Source: Cellulomonas sp. Leaf395 (GTDB lineage Bacteria > Actinomycetota > Actinomycetes > Actinomycetales > Cellulomonadaceae). From it: a stretch of 64,000 nucleotides of DNA. The DNA lies in assembly GCF_001424125.1 (NCBI RefSeq), contig NZ_LMQI01000003.1:35258-99257 (forward strand), given 5' to 3'. Below the pieces are notes generated by a model. The model was not told the origin of the DNA. It did no database searches and saw nothing but the letters and a program-made list of their open reading frames with translations. The number at the start of each line of letters is the position of its first letter. Position 1 is the stretch's first letter. Of the stretch, positions 41,975-49,319 are shown piece by piece. Both the position numbers and the translations under genes were made by a program.

Positions 41975-42727
41975 ATGGGGCGCCGGTCGGGCATCGTCGT
42001 GATGGCCGTCGCGCTGCTGTGCGCGTCCTGCGCGACGTCGCAGGCGAGCCGCGCCTCGACCGCCGCGCCGACCGCGACGGTGACCACCAGCCCGGCGCCG
42101 GTGACCGCCCCCGCGGTGCCGGACGTCGCGGACCCCCCGGTGGTCGCGCTGCCGCCGCCGGACTTCACGTCCACCATCTCCGAGATCACCCCGGACCTGG
42201 CCGCCCGGATGGAGCCGTCGTGGCGACCGGGGTGCCCGGTCCCGCTGGAGGACCTCCGCTACGTGACGGTCACCCATCGTGACTTCGCGGGGGAGAAGGT
42301 CCAGGGGGAGCTGGTGGTGCACGCCGACGCGGCCGAGGACGTGGTCACCGTGTTCCGCGCGCTGTTCGACGCGGGCTACCCGGTCCGGTCGATGCGGCTG
42401 GTCGACGACTTCGGTGCCAGCGACGACGCGTCGATGGATGCGGACAACACGTCGGCCTTCAACTGCCGGGCCATCACCGGCGGCACGGGCTGGTCGGAGC
42501 ACGCGTACGGCCGGGCGATCGACGTCAACCCGGTGGAGAACCCGTACGTCCGGGGGTCGTCGGTGGCACCGGACGCCGGCCGGGAGTTCGCCGACCGCCC
42601 GGACAGCCCGGGCGTCATCCATGCCGACGACGATGTCGTCCGTGCGTTCGCCGCGGTCGGGTGGCTGTGGGGCGGTGACTGGGCGTCGCCGATCGACTAC
42701 CAGCACTTCTCGGCGTCGGGACGCTGA
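41975..42727 (+). CDS. M15-family D-Ala-D-Ala-type peptidase lipoprotein
   Basis: A 250-residue lipoprotein with a short signal and the cysteine of VALLCASC (acylated Cys about 19; the lipobox is imperfect). A Thr/Pro/Ala linker follows, then an M15 metallopeptidase domain (about 95-248). Zinc ligands are in SEHAYGRAIDVNP (His, Asp) and DYQHFS (His). It trims peptidoglycan peptides at the cell surface. A GATAGT seven bases before the ATG (41962-41967) could be a leaderless -10. Confidence 0.82.
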   Translation: MGRRSGIVVMAVALLCASCATSQASRASTAAPTATVTTSPAPVTAPAVPDVADPPVVALPPPDFTSTISEITPDLAARMEPSWRPGCPVPLEDLRYVTVTHRDFAGEKVQGELVVHADAAEDVVTVFRALFDAGYPVRSMRLVDDFGASDDASMDADNTSAFNCRAITGGTGWSEHAYGRAIDVNPVENPYVRGSSVAPDAGREFADRPDSPGVIHADDDVVRAFAAVGWLWGGDWASPIDYQHFSASGR

Positions 42728-42747
42728 GGCAGTCGCAAGCACAGCCG

Positions 42748-43122
42748 TCAGCCCAGCCGCGCGTCGACCTCCGCCATCCGCCGCTCGGCGATCAGCCGCA
42801 CGGTCTCGGCACTCAGCGGCGACCGTGCGTCGAACTGCAGGGTGGCCCCGGACAGCTTCCCCTCGTCCAGCACACCGGCGAGCGACGTCGCCACGGGTGG
42901 GCTCATGAGGTGCAGGCTGCAGTGCGTCTTCGCGACGGACAGCGCGACGAGACCGGTCCCGCGGTACCGGATGGTCGGCACCTGGTAGGAGATGACCTGC
43001 TCGGCGTCGGGGACGACGTCGAGCAGACGGTCACGCACCAGGCGCAGCGCCGCGCCCTGCTCGGATGGGATGGCGTCGAGGTACTCCTCGACGGTGCTGG
43101 CCGGGTAGCCCTCGCGGACCAT
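42748..43122 (-). CDS. DUF1801 protein (YdhG-like)
   Basis: A 124-residue protein of the DUF1801/YdhG family. It shows EEYLDAIPSEQGAALRLVRD, QVISYQVPTIRYRGTGLVAL and the C-terminal GATLQFDARSPLSAETVRLI stretch typical of the group. Some members have been called iron chaperones, which is weakly supported. AGGAGG lies before the ATG at 43122. Confidence 0.82.
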   Translation of the reverse strand: MVREGYPASTVEEYLDAIPSEQGAALRLVRDRLLDVVPDAEQVISYQVPTIRYRGTGLVALSVAKTHCSLHLMSPPVATSLAGVLDEGKLSGATLQFDARSPLSAETVRLIAERRMAEVDARLG

Positions 43123-43139
43123 GGCTCCTCCTGAGGGAT

Positions 43140-43532
43140 CTAGGGGCGGACGGGGACGGCGCTGACCTCGACGAAGTCGTCCACCCGCATGACGCGCAGG
43201 CCGACGCGGACGACCGTGGGGACGAGCCGTGCCCCCTCGTCCCCGTGCAGCCGCACCGGATGGCTCAGCGCGAGGACGCGTCCTCTCCGCACCATCCGGG
43301 CCTCGTCGTCGGCCTCGAGGTTGCGTAGCCACTGGACCTGCGTGCCGTAGGTCAGCGCGACGACGACGCCCCGTGCCGTGGTGAACGCGAAGACGGGCGT
43401 GCGGTAGCGGCGTCCGCTGGAGCGCCCGACGTGGTGGAGGGTGGCCAGCGGCCAGACTCGGTCGGAGATCGACCCCAGCACCGGGTTGGTCACCCGGCGG
43501 TTGAACCGCGCGACGCGCAGCGGGATCGGCAT
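43140..43532 (-). CDS. Deazaflavin-dependent nitroreductase-family protein
   Basis: A 130-residue split-barrel protein of the F420/FMN-binding nitroreductase family (DUF385). It has LHHVGRSSGRRYRTPVFAFT and the VVALTYGTQVQWLRNLEADD segment. The family uses F420 or acts in F420-linked redox, but no F420 biosynthesis gene is in the window. A TAGCGT seven bases before the ATG (43540-43545) suggests a leaderless transcript. It ends 17 bases upstream of the DUF1801 start on the same strand. Confidence 0.85.
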   Translation of the reverse strand: MPIPLRVARFNRRVTNPVLGSISDRVWPLATLHHVGRSSGRRYRTPVFAFTTARGVVVALTYGTQVQWLRNLEADDEARMVRRGRVLALSHPVRLHGDEGARLVPTVVRVGLRVMRVDDFVEVSAVPVRP

Positions 43533-43539
43533 GCTCCTG

Positions 43540-43545
43540 ACGCTA
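43540..43545 (-). promoter_or_regulatory. -10 box TAGCGT of the nitroreductase-family gene
   Basis: On the minus strand TAGCGT is seven bases before the ATG at 43532. An AGGAG between them sits directly beside the start and is too close for normal use. Confidence 0.4.
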
Positions 43546-43719
43546 GTGCGGAGAGTAGGGCCACCGCACCAGGGAGTCGAGCGTATGGGCGTACCGCGCG
43601 GCATCGGTCTCGCCCAGCGGACCCCGAGTTGCATCCACAGCCCAGGCATGAGCACGGTGGAGACGTCCGATCGAGCCGCCCGCGAGGGTGGCGCCACCGG
43701 CAACCGAGAGGAGAGCCTC

Positions 43720-43995
43720 GTGCTCACCCTGACCGACACCGCCCGTACTGCCGTCCACACACTGACGACGAAGGCCGGCCTGCCCGACGAGACCGGGGGT
43801 CTGCGGATCGCGCAGCAGGACGCCGGCGGCTTCGAGCTCGCCCTCGTCCCGGAGCCGTTGCCCGGCGACGACGTGGTGACGGACGGCTCCACCCGCGTGT
43901 ACGTGGACCCCGAGGCGTCTGTGACCCTGGCCGACCAGCGCCTGGACGTCGAGCCCGCCCCGGACGGCTCGATGTTCACGCTCAGCCCGCAGTAG
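43720..43995 (+). CDS. IscA/HesB-fold protein without cysteines
   Basis: A 91-residue protein that fits the HesB/IscA fold along its length: LTLTDTARTAVHTLTTKAG, GGLRIAQQDAGGFELALVPE, and VYVDPEASVTLADQRLDVEP. The three cysteines that bind Fe-S in true A-type carriers are missing, and there is no cysteine at all. Actinobacterial homologues are often labelled HesB or adhesin. It cannot be an Fe-S carrier in the classical way. GTG start with AGGAG seven bases upstream. A strong hairpin follows. Confidence 0.75.
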   Translation: MLTLTDTARTAVHTLTTKAGLPDETGGLRIAQQDAGGFELALVPEPLPGDDVVTDGSTRVYVDPEASVTLADQRLDVEPAPDGSMFTLSPQ

Positions 43996-44049
43996 ACCCG
44001 CATTGCCCCGCAGTGCAGCCTGCACAGCCAGGCCCGCTCGGGCCGACGG

Positions 44050-44090
44050 CGACGGCGAGGACCCCTCCCCCTTCGAGGTCCTCGCCGTCG
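44050..44090 (+). terminator. Terminator after the HesB-fold gene
   Basis: CGACGGCGAGGACC (44050-44063) pairs perfectly with GGTCCTCGCCGTCG (44077-44090) around a 13-base loop. Confidence 0.8.
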
Positions 44091-44111
44091 TCGTGTGGGG
44101 GAGGATGCACG

Positions 44112-44145
44112 ACGACGGCCCGACGCGAGTGCGTCGGGCCGTCGT
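44112..44145 (-). terminator. Terminator after the FMN reductase gene
   Basis: ACGACGGCCCGACGC (44112-44126) pairs perfectly with GCGTCGGGCCGTCGT (44131-44145) around GAGT. It follows the FMN reductase stop at 44159 on the minus strand. Confidence 0.8.
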
Positions 44146-44158
44146 GTCGTGCAGAGCG

Positions 44159-44779
44159 TCAGGCGCCGCCGAGCAGCTGCTCGAACGACGGAACCGCGTC
44201 GTAGAGGCCCACGGGCGCCGACGGCTCCCGGTCGGCCACCATCTCGGCGAGCTCGCGGCCGGCACGTCGGATCCGTGCCGGGAGCGGGTTGACGTCGTCG
44301 CCGCCGCCGTCCGCCCAGTCGTCGGTGGCCGCGAACACGGCGGTACCGGCGACGTCCGCCCGCAGGTAGGCGAACAGCGGGCGCAGGGCGTACTCGAGCG
44401 CCAGCGAGTGCCGGCCGGTGCCACCGGTCGCCCCGACGAGCACGGGCCGCCCGACGAGGGCGTCCTTGTCGAGGATGTCGACGAACGACTTGAACAACCC
44501 CGAGTACGACGCGGAGAAGATCGGCGTGACGGCGATGACGCCGTCGGCGGCTGTGACCTTCTCGATGACGTCCTTGAGCGGGCCGGCGGGGAAGCCGGAG
44601 AGCGTCATGTTGACCACCTCGTGGGCGACGTCGCGCAGCTCGACGTGCTCGACCTGCGCGGTGATGCCGCGGGCGGCGAGCTCGGTGACGGTCGCGTCGG
44701 CGAGGCGGTCGGCCAGCAGGCGCGTCGACGAGGGCTGGGACAACCCGGCCGAGATGACGACGATCGAGCGGGTGCTCAT
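44159..44779 (-). CDS. FMN reductase (CE1759 family)
   Basis: A 206-residue NAD(P)H-dependent FMN reductase of the flavodoxin-like fold, matching the CE1759 group. It shows SIVVISAGLSQPSSTRLLAD at the N-terminus and AVTPIFSASYSGLFKSFVDI plus VGATGGTGRHSL for flavin binding. It supplies reduced FMN to the monooxygenase encoded just upstream. The start at 44779 has AAGGA six bases before it; an in-frame ATG at 44815 that overlaps the upstream stop would add 12 residues. Confidence 0.88.
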   Translation of the reverse strand: MSTRSIVVISAGLSQPSSTRLLADRLADATVTELAARGITAQVEHVELRDVAHEVVNMTLSGFPAGPLKDVIEKVTAADGVIAVTPIFSASYSGLFKSFVDILDKDALVGRPVLVGATGGTGRHSLALEYALRPLFAYLRADVAGTAVFAATDDWADGGGDDVNPLPARIRRAGRELAEMVADREPSAPVGLYDAVPSFEQLLGGA

Positions 44780-44814
44780 CGTGGTCCTTTCCGAAGACCA
44801 AGGAGAGTGAGTCA

Positions 44815-45966
44815 TCAGGACAGTGAGTCCTCGGCCCGGAGGCCGGTGAAGGTGTCGGTGGCGACCACCTGCTCATGCACGGTACCCGCAGCGCGGGCGG
44901 CGGCGACCCGCTCGGCGTGCGTCGGCGGGTTCGCCGGCACGTGCGCGGGACGCGCGGCCTCGGCCTCGGCGCGCAGCACCGGGACGACCTCGGTCGCGAG
45001 GATGTCGATCTGCTCCAGCACGGTCTTCAGCGGGAGACCCGCGTGGTCCATGAGGAACATCTGGCGCTGGTAGTGCCCGACCTGGTCGCGGAACTTCCCG
45101 TAGCGGTCGATGACCTGCTGCGGGCTGCCGACGGTCAGCGGGGTGTCGCGCACGAAGTCCTCCATTGCCGGTCCGTGCCCGTAGACGGGCGCGTTGTCGA
45201 AGTAGGGCCGGAACTGACGCACGGCGTCCTGCGAGTTCTTGTTCATGAACACCTGCCCGCCGAGCCCGACGATGGCCTGGTCGGCCTGCCCGTGCCCGTA
45301 GTGCTCGTAGCGCTCGCGGTAGAACTTCACCATCTGCGCGGCGTGCTCCAGCGGCCAGAAGATCGCGTTGTGCAGGAAGCCGTCACCGTAGTAGGCCGCC
45401 TGCTCGGCGATCTCGGGGCTGCGGATCGAGCCGTGCCACACGAACGGCGGGACGCCGTCGAGCGGGCGCGGGGTCGACGTGAAGCCCTGCAGCGGGGTGC
45501 GGAACTTGCCCTGCCAGTCCACGACGTCCTCCTCCCAGAGGCGGCGCAGCAGCGCGTAGTTCTCGATGGCCAGCGGGATGCCCTGACGGATGTCCTGGCC
45601 GAACCACGGGTAGACGGGGCCGGTGTTGCCGCGGCCCATCATGAGATCCATCCGGCCGTCGGAGATGACCTGGAGCATCGCGTACTCCTCGGCGAGCCGG
45701 ACCGGGTCGTTGGTGGTGATCAGCGTGGTCGCGGTCGACAGGACGATGTTCTTCGTGGTGCCCGCGAGGTAGCCGAGCATCGTGGTGGGCGACGAGGGGA
45801 CGAACGGCGGGTTGTGGTGCTCGCCGGTCGCGAAGACGTCCAGACCCGCCTCGTCCGCGTGCTGGGCGATGGTGAGCATGTTGCGCACCCGCTCCGTGTC
45901 GTCCGGCGTCCGGCCGGTCGTCGGGTCGGTGGTGACGTCGCCGACGGTGAAGATCCCGAACTGCAT
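44815..45966 (-). CDS. Luciferase-like flavin monooxygenase (CE1758 family)
   Basis: A 383-residue LLM-class oxidoreductase with a TIM-barrel fold. It has MQFGIFTVGDV, DVFATGEHHNPPFVPSSP, and a C-terminal EQIDILATEVVPVLRAEAE. The CE1758-CE1759 pairing with the FMN reductase is a known two-component arrangement; the substrate is unknown. GAGG lies seven bases before the ATG at 45966. It is divergent from the FAD oxidoreductase gene, with a 237-base gap. Confidence 0.9.
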   Translation of the reverse strand: MQFGIFTVGDVTTDPTTGRTPDDTERVRNMLTIAQHADEAGLDVFATGEHHNPPFVPSSPTTMLGYLAGTTKNIVLSTATTLITTNDPVRLAEEYAMLQVISDGRMDLMMGRGNTGPVYPWFGQDIRQGIPLAIENYALLRRLWEEDVVDWQGKFRTPLQGFTSTPRPLDGVPPFVWHGSIRSPEIAEQAAYYGDGFLHNAIFWPLEHAAQMVKFYRERYEHYGHGQADQAIVGLGGQVFMNKNSQDAVRQFRPYFDNAPVYGHGPAMEDFVRDTPLTVGSPQQVIDRYGKFRDQVGHYQRQMFLMDHAGLPLKTVLEQIDILATEVVPVLRAEAEAARPAHVPANPPTHAERVAAARAAGTVHEQVVATDTFTGLRAEDSLS

Positions 45967-45993
45967 CTCGCGCCTCACTTGGTGAAGAGGGTT

Positions 45994-46007
45994 CATGCGT
46001 TTGCATG
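45994..46007. promoter_or_regulatory. CATGC-N4-GCATG palindrome before the flavin genes
   Basis: CATGC and GCATG are separated by GTTT, 28 bases upstream of the monooxygenase start. It could be an operator for both divergent genes. A TAACTT at 46079-46084 is a weak -10 toward the FAD gene. The rest of the gap (45967-46203) shows nothing recognised. Confidence 0.4.
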
Positions 46008-46203
46008 TACTTGCCGCTCAACAGGGCACCCCCGCTGCCTATTCCCCGACCCGGAGCCCCACAATCCGTACTTCTCGGTAACTTCGGACGGCCGGGATGT
46101 ATCAGACAGGGCGGCCCCCGTCCCCTCCTGCCCGTGCGCCACCGATGGCGCAGGCCAAGGACAGAGCACGAGTGACCTCGTGCCGGACGACGAAGGACAC
46201 CTC

Positions 46204-47607
46204 ATGACCCTCCTCAGCTCGCCGATCGGCGCGGACTACCGTCCCGCGACGGCCGCAGCCCTCACCGCCCTCGCAAGCTCGGGCGTCCCTGTGCACCTCC
46301 CGGGCACCGAGGCGTACACCGCCCTCACCCGCACCAGCAACCTCACGAAGGCGATCCGCCCCGTCGCGGTCGTGCCCGTGCGGGACGCCGCGGACATCAC
46401 GCGCACGGTGCGCGTCGCGGCCTCGGCCGGGCTGCGGGTCGCGGTCCAGAGCACGGGCCACGGCGCGACGGAGTCCATGCAGGACGCGATCCTGGTGAGC
46501 ACCGCCGCCCTCGACGAGCTCACCGTGCACGCCGACGAACGCTGGGCACGCATCGGAGCCGGTGTGCGGTGGGCGGCCGTCCTGGAGGCATGTGCCCCGT
46601 CCGGGCTGGCTGCCCTGGCCGGCTCCTCGCCGGACGTCGGCGTCGTCGGCTACCTGACCGGGGGCGGGCTCGGCCCGGTCGCCCGCACCCACGGGCTCGC
46701 GTCCGACACCGTCCGTGCGTTCGAGGTCGTCACCGGGGACGGCGTCGCCCGCCGCGTCACCGCGTCGCACCACCCCGAGCTGTTCTGGGGCCTGCGCGGC
46801 GGCAAGGGGACGCTCGGCATCGTCACCGCCGTCGAGATCGACCTGGTCGAGCAGGCGGAGCTCTACGCCGGCGCCCTCTGGTTCACGGGTGCGGACGTCT
46901 CCGCCGTGGTCCGCACGTGGAGCCGGTGGTGCGAGGTGCTGCCCGAGGAGGGCACCACGTCGATCGCCATCATGCGCCTGCCCGACCTGCCGGCCTTCCC
47001 GGAGCCGCTGCGCGCCGCGACGTCGGTCGCCGTGCGGTTCGCGTGGACGGGTGACCCGAGCGTCGGCGAGGAGATGATCCGCGCGATCCGCTCCGTCGCG
47101 ACGCCCGTGATCGACACCGTGCAGGTCATGCCGTACGCGGCCCTCGGCGACGTGCACAGCGACCCGATCGACCCGATGCCGCTGCACGAGCACCACAGCC
47201 TGCTCGACGCGTTCCCCCTGGAGGCCGCCGACCGGCTGCTCGAGCTGGTGGGTCCCGACGCGCAGTGCTCGCAGGCGATGGTGGAGGTCCGTCAGCTGGG
47301 CGGCAAGGTTCTCGACGACGGCGGGGTACCCAGCGCGTTCCCGTACCGCGACGCGGCATTCTCGCTCTTCACGATCGCGGTCCTGGTCCCGGAGGTCGCG
47401 CAGGTGGTCACCCGGGACACCGCCCGGGTGCACGACGGGCTGGCGCCCTGGATGCGGGAGGGAGGACTGCCCAACTTCACCGATGCCGCGGGTCCGCAGT
47501 GGGCGCAGCGGGTGCTGACGCCCGCCGTGGCACGACGCCTGCAGACGCTGTCGATGGTGTACGACCCCGACGCGGTGCTGCTCGCCGCCCGCGGCATCCG
47601 GTCCTGA
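46204..47607 (+). CDS. FAD-binding oxidoreductase (BBE/PCMH type)
   Basis: A 467-residue FAD-linked oxidase with a PCMH FAD-binding domain (about 40-215). It shows VAVQSTGHGATESM, where His is at the position of the covalent FAD link in related enzymes, and GYLTGGGLGPVARTHGLASD. The C-terminal berberine-bridge tail is replaced by a different end without the usual second attachment cysteine motif. It oxidises an unknown organic substrate. GAAGGA lies seven bases before the ATG. Confidence 0.88.
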   Translation: MTLLSSPIGADYRPATAAALTALASSGVPVHLPGTEAYTALTRTSNLTKAIRPVAVVPVRDAADITRTVRVAASAGLRVAVQSTGHGATESMQDAILVSTAALDELTVHADERWARIGAGVRWAAVLEACAPSGLAALAGSSPDVGVVGYLTGGGLGPVARTHGLASDTVRAFEVVTGDGVARRVTASHHPELFWGLRGGKGTLGIVTAVEIDLVEQAELYAGALWFTGADVSAVVRTWSRWCEVLPEEGTTSIAIMRLPDLPAFPEPLRAATSVAVRFAWTGDPSVGEEMIRAIRSVATPVIDTVQVMPYAALGDVHSDPIDPMPLHEHHSLLDAFPLEAADRLLELVGPDAQCSQAMVEVRQLGGKVLDDGGVPSAFPYRDAAFSLFTIAVLVPEVAQVVTRDTARVHDGLAPWMREGGLPNFTDAAGPQWAQRVLTPAVARRLQTLSMVYDPDAVLLAARGIRS

Positions 47608-47623
47608 CCCCGCTGGACCGGTG

Positions 47624-47830
47624 CTACGGCTGCTCGGGTGTGGAGAAGAACGTCATCGACACCTCGGCGCTGTCGGTGAGCTGCGCCGACGTCGACCCGA
47701 CCAGGGGGCTCAGCAGGGCCGCCACCGCGAACGCGACCGCGACCCCGAGGCGCACGAGGCCGCTGCGGTCCACCGACAGGAACGACCGCCGCCGGTCGGA
47801 CCCGGGAGGCTCAGTCGAGGAGGAGCTCAT
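47624..47830 (-). CDS. Small SipW-type exported peptide
   Basis: A 68-residue protein with an Arg-rich N-terminus, one membrane span/signal (about 26-46) and a short tail AQLTDSAEVSMTFFSTPEQP. That tail looks like the start of a TasA/CalY-type mature domain cut off after about 20 residues. AGGAGG precedes the ATG, which overlaps the sipW end by 20 bases. It may release a short peptide or anchor the fibre proteins. Truncated paralogue or real small protein cannot be decided here. Confidence 0.65.
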   Translation of the reverse strand: MSSSSTEPPGSDRRRSFLSVDRSGLVRLGVAVAFAVAALLSPLVGSTSAQLTDSAEVSMTFFSTPEQP

Positions 47831-48551
47831 CGACCCTCCTGTCTGTGGTGTCCGGGGGGTGGGTGACCGGGCTCTCGCGGCGTTCGCGTCGGGCGTCACC
47901 CATCGCGAGCAGCTCGAGCGTAGCCAGCGCGAGCAGGGGAGGCACGAGCATCACCGCGCGTCCCTGGGCGGATCCCGCCCACTGCAGCACCGAGCCCCAC
48001 CCCTTGTGCACGGCCAGCTGGACCCCGCGGATGCGGCCGATCGGCGTCGCGTTCACGTCGGCGTGCTCGTTGGCGTCGCCCTTGGTCACGACGTACGACT
48101 TGGTCAGGGGTTCCCCGTCGGCACCGAGCTTCGGCACCATGTTGCCGGTCGCCTCGTCCTGCCGGAGGTCGGGCAGCTTGCGCAGCGCGACGATCCGGTG
48201 GGTGACCAGCTCGTCCGAGCCCATCGGCCAGAACGAGATGACCTGGCCGACCTTCAGGTCGGACTCGTCGGAGATCGCCCGGAGCACCACGGCGTCGCCC
48301 GCGTCGAACTTCGGTGCCATCGACCCCGACGTCACGATGAGGATCCGCTGCTGGTGCGCCTGGAACCACAGCGGGACCGCCAGGGACGTCGCGTACGCCG
48401 CTCCGCAGACGATGACGACGGTCCACAGCGCGGCGCCGAGGAGCCGGCGCCACGCCGGCCTCCGAGCACCGGAACGCCGCCGACCGAGCACGCGCGGCGC
48501 GCGTCGGTCGACGGCTGGGGCGTCTCGTCGCCCGTCCGACCAGGAGGTCAT
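47811..48551 (-). CDS. sipW: SipW-type signal peptidase I
   Basis: A 246-residue ER-type signal peptidase with two membrane spans (about 38-62 and 199-215). The catalytic Ser is in TSGSMAP (Ser77) and a His in VTHRIVAL (His118) replaces the Lys of ordinary bacterial signal peptidases, as in SipW. It processes TasA-like proteins; the genes on both sides encode such substrates. A loop of about 25 residues near 130-155 is longer than usual. It starts five bases after the TasA-like stop. Confidence 0.88.
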   Translation of the reverse strand: MTSWSDGRRDAPAVDRRAPRVLGRRRSGARRPAWRRLLGAALWTVVIVCGAAYATSLAVPLWFQAHQQRILIVTSGSMAPKFDAGDAVVLRAISDESDLKVGQVISFWPMGSDELVTHRIVALRKLPDLRQDEATGNMVPKLGADGEPLTKSYVVTKGDANEHADVNATPIGRIRGVQLAVHKGWGSVLQWAGSAQGRAVMLVPPLLALATLELLAMGDARRERRESPVTHPPDTTDRRVDELLLD

Positions 48552-48556
48552 CAGGC

Positions 48557-49246
48557 TCAGGGGTTGTTGGCTGTCTGCTCGGCGTTGAAGATCAGGTCGA
48601 GGCGCACCCCGGCGTCCTGGAAGCCGTTGCCGGCGTCCCTGGGGAAGTCGACCCGGAAGCAGAGCCAGTCGACCGAGTCGTCGACGGCGAGATCACGGTC
48701 ACCGTCGTCTGCACCCTCGGTGTTGTCGCCGACCAGCGGACTCGCCGTCGAGGGCCACGGTGAGGCCGTCGCCGGGGCGTTGAGCGGGGTGACGCCGGCG
48801 ACGCCGGCTGCCGAGCAGCTCGCCTGTTCGACGGCGTACACGTTGAGCACGAGGACGGTGCTCAGGTCGGCGCGCACGGCCGGGGGGTCGAGGACGGGGT
48901 CAGGCAGCGGGTTGACCACCGGCGTCGCAAAGTAGGAGATCGAGTACCGCAGCGCGAGCGAACCGTTGCTCTTGACCTCCAGCGGGGCGAACGTCGAGCT
49001 GCCGGGAGCCAGGTTCTGCGGCGTGAAGGTGAACGCGTTGTCCCCGAGCGCCAGGTCGACGGTGCCGCTCTCGATGGTGGCGGACGTCGCGTCGTTGTCC
49101 GTGAAGATGGCCGACGTGGTCAGCGTCGTCGCGCCGACCGCCGCGAGACCGACGATCGCCACGGTGGTCCACAGCCGCCGTCGCCGGGCTGCGTCCCGGT
49201 GCACGGGCGCAGGGTCGATCATCTCTTGCAGCAGGTCGTCCATCAT
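48557..49246 (-). CDS. TasA/camelysin-like secreted protein
   Basis: A 229-residue protein with a SipW-dependent signal (span about 25-45), then TSAIFTDNDATSATIESGTV (about 44-63) typical of the TasA/CalY family mature start. The domain is beta-rich, and an insert from about 135 to 200 carries two cysteines (EQASCSAAG and VDWLCFRVD) that may form a disulfide. Such proteins form surface fibres in Bacillus biofilms; a similar role here is inference. GGGGG lies before the two consecutive ATGs (49246 and 49243). Confidence 0.85.
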   Translation of the reverse strand: MMDDLLQEMIDPAPVHRDAARRRRLWTTVAIVGLAAVGATTLTTSAIFTDNDATSATIESGTVDLALGDNAFTFTPQNLAPGSSTFAPLEVKSNGSLALRYSISYFATPVVNPLPDPVLDPPAVRADLSTVLVLNVYAVEQASCSAAGVAGVTPLNAPATASPWPSTASPLVGDNTEGADDGDRDLAVDDSVDWLCFRVDFPRDAGNGFQDAGVRLDLIFNAEQTANNP

Positions 49247-49319
49247 GCGGGAACCCCCAGTACTTGGAAACGACTACATCGGCGTCCCTCACGCCCGACT
49301 TGAGCCGAACGCACGATAC

